Assembly: GCA_020725985.1 (NCBI GenBank)
Contig: DYTM01000077.1
Span: forward strand, 1-5,452
Direction: 5' to 3'
From: Methanomassiliicoccus sp.
GTDB taxonomy: Archaea; Thermoplasmatota; Thermoplasmata; Methanomassiliicoccales; JACIVX01
DNA length: 5,452 bases
The position numbers and the translations under genes are program-made. Positions 1-3,984 of the stretch are shown here, in pieces. The notes under the pieces were generated by a model. It saw only the letters and a program-made list of their open reading frames with translations. It was not told the origin of the DNA and searched no databases. Numbering within the stretch: the stretch's first letter is position 1; every line of letters starts with the position of its first letter.

Positions 1-390
1 CAGACGGGATCGGTGTATCCCGCCCTCAAGCGGCTGGAGGAGCATGGTCTCGTCCGGTCGACCGTGAAGGATGGAACTGAGTACTACTCTCTCACCAGCG
101 ATGGAGAGGGGTTCGTGTCCGAAGGCGTAATGGATTTCCCCGGGGACATCCAGTTCATGAATCGGTATTTTCAGATGATAGATCGGGTGGCATCGGCCCT
201 GCGCGGTGACAGGCTCGCGATCCGCCCCCGCGCGTTCTCGCAGATATTCGAACAGGAACGAATCGCTCCGGAGGAGAGGCTGAGAATGCTCCAAACTGCG
301 AAAGAAGACCTCACCGCCAAGCTTGCCGCCATCCAGGCGGAACTGGAGGAGCTCGAGAAGGAAAGGGAATCGGAGAAAGGTGATGCATGA
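1..390 (+). CDS. PadR-family transcriptional regulator (5' end missing)
   Basis: The reading frame is open from base 1, so the true start lies upstream; 129 residues are visible and the stop is TGA at 388-390. The first visible residues (GSVYPALKRLEEHGLV) are the recognition-helix region typical of PadR winged helix-turn-helix repressors. They are followed by a wing-like segment ending in YYSLTSDGEGFV. The C-terminal third (about fragment residues 88-126) is rich in Glu, Lys, Leu and Ala and looks like a coiled-coil dimerisation helix, as in PadR proteins. PadR proteins usually repress an adjacent transporter operon and are released by a small molecule. Here the gene overlaps the next one, an ABC exporter ATPase, by 4 nt (ATGA), so co-transcription and control of this exporter are likely. 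The effector cannot be read from the sequence. The internal GTG at position 13 is part of the conserved helix and is not the start. Confidence 0.9.
   Translation, partial: QTGSVYPALKRLEEHGLVRSTVKDGTEYYSLTSDGEGFVSEGVMDFPGDIQFMNRYFQMIDRVASALRGDRLAIRPRAFSQIFEQERIAPEERLRMLQTAKEDLTAKLAAIQAELEELEKERESEKGDA
377..384 (+). promoter_or_regulatory. Ribosome binding site of the ABC ATPase gene
   Basis: AAGGTGAT matches the GGAGGTGATC anti-16S complement closely. It lies inside the end of the PadR gene, 4 nt (from GGTG) before ATG 387 and 7 nt before a second in-frame ATG at 390. Either ATG could be the true start; they differ by one residue. Confidence 0.7.
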
Positions 391-1397
391 TGAGCGCGAT
401 GATCGAAGTGAACAATCTGGTGAAGATCTTCAACGGAACAATTCGTGCAGTCGACGGCGTCAGTTTCCAGGTGGAGGAGGGAGAGATTTTTGGATTCCTC
501 GGACCAAACGGAGCAGGCAAAACCACGACGATTTCCATACTGACGACCCTGTTGAAACCCACCAGCGGCTCGGCGACCGTTATGGGAATCGATGTCATGA
601 AGGACGCCTACAGGGTCAGGAAGATCATTGGTCTCGTGCCGCAGGAACTGACGGTCGATGATGACCTTACTGGGTGGGAGAACATGATGCTTCAGGCAAC
701 TCTGTACAACGTTCCGAAGAAGGATGCCATCGAGCGCATAGATGAACTGATCGGGCTCGTCAAATTGGAGGATGCCGCGGACAGGATGGTCAAGACCTAC
801 TCCGGAGGCATGAGGAAGCGCTTGGAGCTCGCGGAAGGATTGATACACCGTCCCCGCATCCTATTCCTCGACGAGCCGACGCTGGGATTGGACGTTCAAA
901 CGCGCGCCGTCATGTGGAATCACATCAAGGATCTGAAGCAGAAGCACAACATGACTGTCTTCATGACGACCCACTACCTAGAGGAGGCGGATTCCCTCTG
1001 TGATCGGATAGGGCTCATAGACTACGGCAAGATCATGGCCCTCGACACGCCTGCCACTCTCAAGAGATCGCTCGGAGGGGATGTTCTCCAGATAAGGGTG
1101 GAAGGGGAGAAGGACTTCACCCCGATCATCCAGGGCGTTCAAGGCGTTGTGGAAGTCAAGAGGGAAGGCACGGAGTACAGGGTGAAGGTTCTCAAGGGCG
1201 AGACGAACATGCCGGTCGTCCTCAAGGCACTCACGGACACCGGAGGGGTTGTCGCAAGCGTCAGCTTGGAGCGCCCCAACATGGATCAGGTCTTCCTTGA
1301 GTACACTGGAAGGTCATTGAGGGATACTGAGCAATCGGGATCGATGAACAAGTCCCAGGCAAGAACAGCGGCATTTCATATGAGGAGGAGGCGGTGA
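387..1397 (+). CDS. ABC transporter ATP-binding protein, DrrA-like
   Basis: This is a 336-residue cytoplasmic ATPase that would power the membrane permease encoded next. All nucleotide-binding motifs are present: Walker A GPNGAGKTT at about residues 39-47, Q-loop Gln86, signature YSGGM at 138-142, Walker B ILFLDE at 158-163, D-loop around 166-169, and switch His196 in TTH. The signature followed by RKRLELAEGL and the phrase PTLGLDVQTR fit the DrrA/daunorubicin-resistance type of exporter ATPase. That family carries an extra C-terminal domain ending near TGRSLRD, and the same ending is seen here. After it comes an unusual tail of about 24 residues ending in MRRRR; these last codons double as the Shine-Dalgarno region of the permease. 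The gene overlaps the PadR gene by 4 nt, and the permease ATG follows its TGA stop after one base. The substrate is unknown; drugs, lipids or cell-surface molecules are all possible for this family. Confidence 0.95.
   Translation: MMSAMIEVNNLVKIFNGTIRAVDGVSFQVEEGEIFGFLGPNGAGKTTTISILTTLLKPTSGSATVMGIDVMKDAYRVRKIIGLVPQELTVDDDLTGWENMMLQATLYNVPKKDAIERIDELIGLVKLEDAADRMVKTYSGGMRKRLELAEGLIHRPRILFLDEPTLGLDVQTRAVMWNHIKDLKQKHNMTVFMTTHYLEEADSLCDRIGLIDYGKIMALDTPATLKRSLGGDVLQIRVEGEKDFTPIIQGVQGVVEVKREGTEYRVKVLKGETNMPVVLKALTDTGGVVASVSLERPNMDQVFLEYTGRSLRDTEQSGSMNKSQARTAAFHMRRRR
1383..1397 (+). promoter_or_regulatory. Strong ribosome binding site pointing to ATG 1399
   Basis: A run of GGAGGAGG followed by CGGTGA sits at the end of the ATPase gene. 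GGAGG at 1387-1391 leaves 7 nt to ATG 1399, which is ideal spacing. The alternative start, GTG 1426, has only a weak AAGGT about 16 nt upstream. The site therefore supports initiation at 1399, upstream of the in-frame TAG at 1408-1410. Confidence 0.6.
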
Positions 1398-1398
1398 G

Positions 1399-2229
1399 AT
1401 GATAAGGTAGACATGGGCTCTGACGGTGCGCGAGCTGAAGCACTGGTACCGCGTCAAGATCCAGATATTCATGACCCTCATCCAACCGATTGTGTGGCTG
1501 GCTCTTTTCGGTCAGGCGTTCAATCTGAGCCAGCTGCTACCTCCCGGCACGCCGCCGAGTGTGTTCGAATCCTTCTTCGCTGGCGCCCCTGACTACTTTT
1601 CGTACATGGCGGTGGGAATGCTGGGGGTCATGGCTCTGTTCACCACGATGTTCGGGGGCATGTCAATCGTCTGGGACAGACGTTTCGGTTTTCTGAACAA
1701 GCTGCGCGCCGCGCCGATACCGAGAGGCGCGATCCCCATCTCGAGAATAGCGGCATCAACTATCCGCGCCATGGTCCAGGTGGTCATCATCCTGATCATC
1801 GCGCTGCTGTTCGCCTACATTCCTGGCCTCACGGGCCTCTCGGTGAGCCCCGCGTTCAACGCGATGGATCTTGTAGGACTGTTCGTCGTAATGCTGCTTT
1901 TGGCCGTGGCATTCGCCTCTCTGTTCACGACGATCGCGCTGGCGGTTGAGAATCAAGAGACGCTCTTCGGTGTCGTCAACCTGCTGAACCTGCCGCTGAT
2001 GTTCGCATCGGCCGCTCTCTTTCCCACGAGCATGATGCCTGACTGGCTTAGGGTCGTGGCCAACTACAACCCACTCACTCTGGCCGTGGACGCAGCGAGG
2101 ACATTCATATTCCACAACCCCAATCCCCTCTATGCACCATGGATAGACATCGTGGGTCTGCTGGCTCTCGCGATATTCATGACTGCTCTTGCCGTGGTGG
2201 TCTCGAGGAAACTGATGAGCGCCAAGTGA
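1399..2229 (+). CDS. ABC-2 type permease with in-frame TAG at codon 4
   Basis: This is the membrane subunit partnering the upstream ATPase. Counted from GTG 1426 the protein has 267 residues. Six hydrophobic segments are visible, at about residues 14-34, 58-82, 112-135, 149-172, 180-200 and 240-262. Between segments 2 and 3 lies WDRRFGFLNKLRAAPIPR, the cytoplasmic coupling motif of ABC-2 exporters. The N-terminal RELKHWYR before the first membrane segment is also typical. The best Shine-Dalgarno match points to ATG 1399, one base after the ATPase stop. From there the frame reads M-I-R-TAG-T-W-A-L-T-V-R-E-L, and homologous permeases commonly begin with a segment like TWALTVREL. The TAG is therefore either translated (pyrrolysine or suppression), a nonsense mutation with re-initiation at GTG 1426, or a sequencing error. 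If read through, the protein has 276 residues. The gene ends with tandem TGA TGA. The permease identity is secure; the start is not. Confidence 0.9.
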
Positions 2230-2248
2230 TGAGGACTTTCCCGCATAA

Positions 2249-2282
2249 GGGGCGGCATGCCCCCATTACCTTTTCTTTGTCT
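2249..2282 (+). terminator. Probable terminator of the ABC operon
   Basis: A 5-bp GGGGC/GCCCC stem with a 5-nt loop (2249-2263) begins about 20 nt after the permease stop. A pyrimidine-rich, T-rich tract runs to about 2282. T-rich tracts are the main termination signal in archaea, so the tract may matter more than the hairpin. The stem is short, so this is a moderate call. Confidence 0.5.
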
Positions 2283-2346
2283 TCCTATGAGTTGGAGGAG
2301 TACAGGATCCGTTCTCATCCTGGGATGATCTCCCCCCTCAAAAGAC

Positions 2347-2358
2347 AAGTTTTATCAA
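2347..2358 (+). promoter_or_regulatory. Possible TATA box of the ACT-domain gene
   Basis: AAGTTTTATCAA is the most AT-rich stretch before ATG 2389. An archaeal TATA box centred near 2352 would place the transcript start around 2376-2380, giving a very short leader. That fits the lack of a Shine-Dalgarno sequence in front of ATG 2389. The match to the TATA consensus is only fair. Confidence 0.4.
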
Positions 2359-2388
2359 TGGTGTTCACATTAGACCGACGGGCTTGGT

Positions 2389-3321
2389 ATGAGGCTTTGG
2401 GACTTCGTCAGAATGCGGGATTCTAAGGTGAAGATAGGGGAGAAGATAGGCAAGCCCCTCGGCCTTGTCGACGGAAGCCAGGTATTCAGCACGATGTTCC
2501 GTTACGACTACAACGGCCGGAGCAGCTACGAGATCGTCCTTTCCACCTTCGGCCCGGAGAACTACCGGGAGATCTGCGACGCTACGTTCTACATGCAGGA
2601 CGTTCCCGGCGCCTGCGCTCAGATAGCGAAGTTCCTCGGTGAAAGGAACATCGATATTCTCAACTCGGTCTCGCTCAGCATGATATCGAACGTCTGCATG
2701 ATGTGGAAGATGCTTGTGGATCTGAGCTACTATGGAGACTTCACCACCCTCAAGGAGGAGTTCGAGAGGCTCAAGCGGGAGGCTTCCCCGACGATAGGCA
2801 AGGTCGAGGCCATGGAGATCGAACCTTCCCACATCAGCGACAGGTACACCAAGGGAGTCGTTCCCCCCGGCGCTTCCATCCGGACGAGAACGACGCGCAA
2901 GATGCACAGGACCCCCTCGATCATCAGAAATGGCGAGTTCGAGATCCCGTCCGAGTACGTTAGAATGATCGAGGGAATCGGGGAGGGACAGATTGTCATG
3001 ATGGTCGGCGACACCGACGCCTGGGTTCTCTCCCTGACCTTCCTGAGCCCGAAGACCCAGCTCGCCGAGATCGATTTCATCATACCTGACCGGCCAGGGG
3101 CGATATTTGAGGTCACGAGCGCGCTCGCGCGACACAACATCAACCTCGTCTCCGTCTACACAAAGGTACTGGTGTACTACGAGACAATGACCCTCGAGCT
3201 GGTCGCGGATGTGACGAACTCGAACCTCGACATGGACGCACTCAGGGAGAAGATGAGAGAGGTCGTGTCGGGACTGAAGGGTCGGTACGAATTGGCCGCA
3301 TGCAGGATTATCGATGTCTGA
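2389..3321 (+). CDS. ACT-domain protein with AbrB-like middle segment, probable regulator
   Basis: This is a 310-residue soluble protein with no signal peptide or membrane segment. An ACT-like domain begins at about residue 65, with the hallmark TFYMQDVPGACAQIAKFL followed by a helix and NIDILNSVS. A second ACT domain occupies about residues 226-300, with DFIIPDRPGAIFEVTSAL and then NINLVSVYTKV. In both, the D-x-P-G turn is where ACT domains usually bind small ligands such as amino acids. Between them, residues 177-219 (GEFEIPSEYVRMIEGIGEGQ and following strands) resemble the swapped-hairpin fold of AbrB/SpoVT DNA-binding proteins, preceded by a basic stretch (RTRTTRKMHR, about 165-174). I infer an amino-acid- or metabolite-responsive regulator, possibly binding DNA; no catalytic domain is seen. 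ATG 2389 is chosen because it sits just after a possible TATA box; ATG 2413 is an alternative. The gene appears to stand alone, with its own promoter and a TGA stop. Confidence 0.8.
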   Translation: MRLWDFVRMRDSKVKIGEKIGKPLGLVDGSQVFSTMFRYDYNGRSSYEIVLSTFGPENYREICDATFYMQDVPGACAQIAKFLGERNIDILNSVSLSMISNVCMMWKMLVDLSYYGDFTTLKEEFERLKREASPTIGKVEAMEIEPSHISDRYTKGVVPPGASIRTRTTRKMHRTPSIIRNGEFEIPSEYVRMIEGIGEGQIVMMVGDTDAWVLSLTFLSPKTQLAEIDFIIPDRPGAIFEVTSALARHNINLVSVYTKVLVYYETMTLELVADVTNSNLDMDALREKMREVVSGLKGRYELAACRIIDV

Positions 3322-3336
3322 CCTCCCAAGGCGGAC

Positions 3337-3396
3337 AGCTCACGCCAATTCCCTTCCCGATTCCCTTCTGCCGTGAGCTCAAGTGACGATTGGCGT
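3337..3396. repeat. Interlocking inverted repeats after the ACT-domain gene
   Basis: AGCTCACG (3337-3344) is perfectly complementary to CGTGAGCT (3372-3379). ACGCCAAT (3342-3349) is perfectly complementary to ATTGGCGT (3389-3396). The two pairs share three bases, so the full stems compete. With CCAAT pairing to ATTGG beside the first stem they could instead form a pseudoknot. The first loop contains a direct repeat ATTCCCTTC (3348-3356 and 3360-3368). It starts 16 nt after the ACT gene stop, so a 3' UTR or termination role is possible. Confidence 0.55.
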
Positions 3397-3398
3397 AC

Positions 3399-3426
3399 CA
3401 TCTATTCGATGATTGACGAATAGATG
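3399..3426. repeat. Perfect 10-bp inverted repeat
   Basis: CATCTATTCG (3399-3408) and CGAATAGATG (3417-3426) are exact reverse complements separated by 8 nt. This could be an RNA hairpin ending the ACT-gene transcript or a two-fold protein binding site. No strong T tract follows immediately, so it is not called a terminator. Confidence 0.65.
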
Positions 3427-3521
3427 CATGACAGATTGACTCAAGGCTCGCGCGCCTTTCTACCGTTTCCTAATCATGCAATGGACCTTGTCAAAACTCA
3501 CAATCCCAGAAGGGGTCTAGC

Positions 3522-3537
3522 AACAAAAATATAAATA
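3522..3537 (+). promoter_or_regulatory. Strong archaeal-type TATA box with BRE-like purine stretch
   Basis: TATAAATA at 3530-3537 is preceded by an A-rich ACAAAAA that can serve as the TFB recognition element. It is the best TATA match in the window. It predicts a transcript start near 3556-3562, about 425 nt before the cooS start codon. It must therefore drive either a long cooS leader or a separate RNA. Confidence 0.6.
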
Positions 3538-3541
3538 GAGA

Positions 3542-3597
3542 GATGGCCGTCAGTCAGCCCGCCGGAATCCGGATGGCCACGGCACTGAATCGCCATC
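3542..3597. repeat. Short repeats around the predicted transcription start
   Basis: GATGGCC occurs twice exactly 30 bp apart (3542-3548 and 3572-3578). The palindrome CCGGA-A-TCCGG (3562-3572) lies between the copies. A reverse copy GCCATC at 3592-3597 can pair with 3572-3577. The position just downstream of the TATA box suits a repressor operator, but the elements are short and could be chance. Confidence 0.35.
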
Positions 3598-3897
3598 AGG
3601 GAAGACGACCTTGAAGGGATCGCATCGACAAGCGACGAGCACGGTCCTGGGGCGAGGATGAGACCCCGTCGGAGCCTGAGGGAACAACGGTGGAGCTGCG
3701 CGAACATGAGGGGTTGCTGGTGCGTGACAGGCGGCTACGGGAATCCCCGACGAAGGACTTTGAGCACCTGCGCATGCGACTTGCTTGCACTCGGACCCCG
3801 AAGGCGCGGAACCCCATATCGAGTCCCGCAAGGGTGTGTATCGCTGGATGTCTCTGCTCGTTGCGAAGCGCAGTTTGACCACGCAAACGATGCGTCA

Positions 3898-3915
3898 GGG
3901 GACGAAGGCGTCCCC
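3898..3915 (+). other. Perfect 7-bp GC hairpin upstream of cooS
   Basis: GGGGACG (3898-3904) pairs perfectly with CGTCCCC (3909-3915) across a 4-nt AAGG loop. A pyrimidine-rich segment (TTTCGAATTTCTTCTTT, 3920-3936) follows closely. As RNA this is a very stable stem with a U-rich tail, 70 nt before the cooS start. It could end the transcript from the upstream promoter or attenuate cooS. Confidence 0.5.
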
Positions 3916-3943
3916 GAGCTTTCGAATTTCTTCTTTGGACGAT

Positions 3944-3957
3944 CGAAATATCATACG
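3944..3957 (+). promoter_or_regulatory. Possible proximal cooS promoter element
   Basis: CGAAATATCATACG is AT-rich and could serve as a BRE/TATA element with a transcript start near 3975. That start would leave almost no leader and would cut into the Shine-Dalgarno sequence, so the call is weak. It is the only alternative to the distal TATA at 3530 for driving cooS. Confidence 0.25.
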
Positions 3958-3966
3958 TATCCTCAC

Positions 3967-3979
3967 AAGGGAGAGTGAT
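3967..3979 (+). promoter_or_regulatory. Ribosome binding site supporting a TTG start for cooS
   Basis: AAGGGAGAGTGAT resembles the GGAGGTGAT consensus. GGGAG (3969-3973) is 11 nt before TTG 3985. No ATG or GTG lies in frame between the upstream TGA (3976-3978) and the conserved N-terminal cysteine region, except ATG 4045. Starting at that ATG would remove the usual N-terminal segment. Confidence 0.6.
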
Positions 3980-3984
3980 TTGGC

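Larger units (their letters stand above)
3554..3984 (+). other. Unassigned stretch before cooS: long leader, ncRNA or gene remnant
   Basis: No intact gene with a good start and ribosome site is seen here on either strand. Downstream of the strong TATA box the DNA is GC-rich. Protein-like stretches with G/C-rich third positions appear in different frames: about 3585-3650 in the frame of position 3541, then about 3615-3770 in the frame of 3543, then about 3785-3915 in the frame of 3542. That pattern fits a gene broken by frameshifts, but no family is recognised. I looked for tRNA, SRP RNA and RNase P RNA signatures and found none. An untranslated regulatory leader of cooS remains possible. Confidence 0.35.

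Noticed and set aside
2371..2373. TAG in frame upstream of the ACT-domain start
   Set aside because: No start codon or ribosome site lies upstream of it in that frame and it sits downstream of the possible TATA box; it is simply non-coding.
2365..3135. 256-codon open frame on the minus strand
   Set aside because: It is opposite the ACT-domain gene, has no recognisable motif and no ribosome site, so it is a shadow.
3409..3534. Small frame that would continue through a TAG (ATG ATT GAC GAA TAG ATG...)
   Set aside because: It has no ribosome site, lies within the inverted repeat, and ends inside the TATA box, so amber read-through here is not credible.
3916..3932. TTCGAAT, resembling a tRNA T-loop
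   Set aside because: The flanking bases do not form a T-arm stem, and no acceptor or anticodon arm can be laid out around it.
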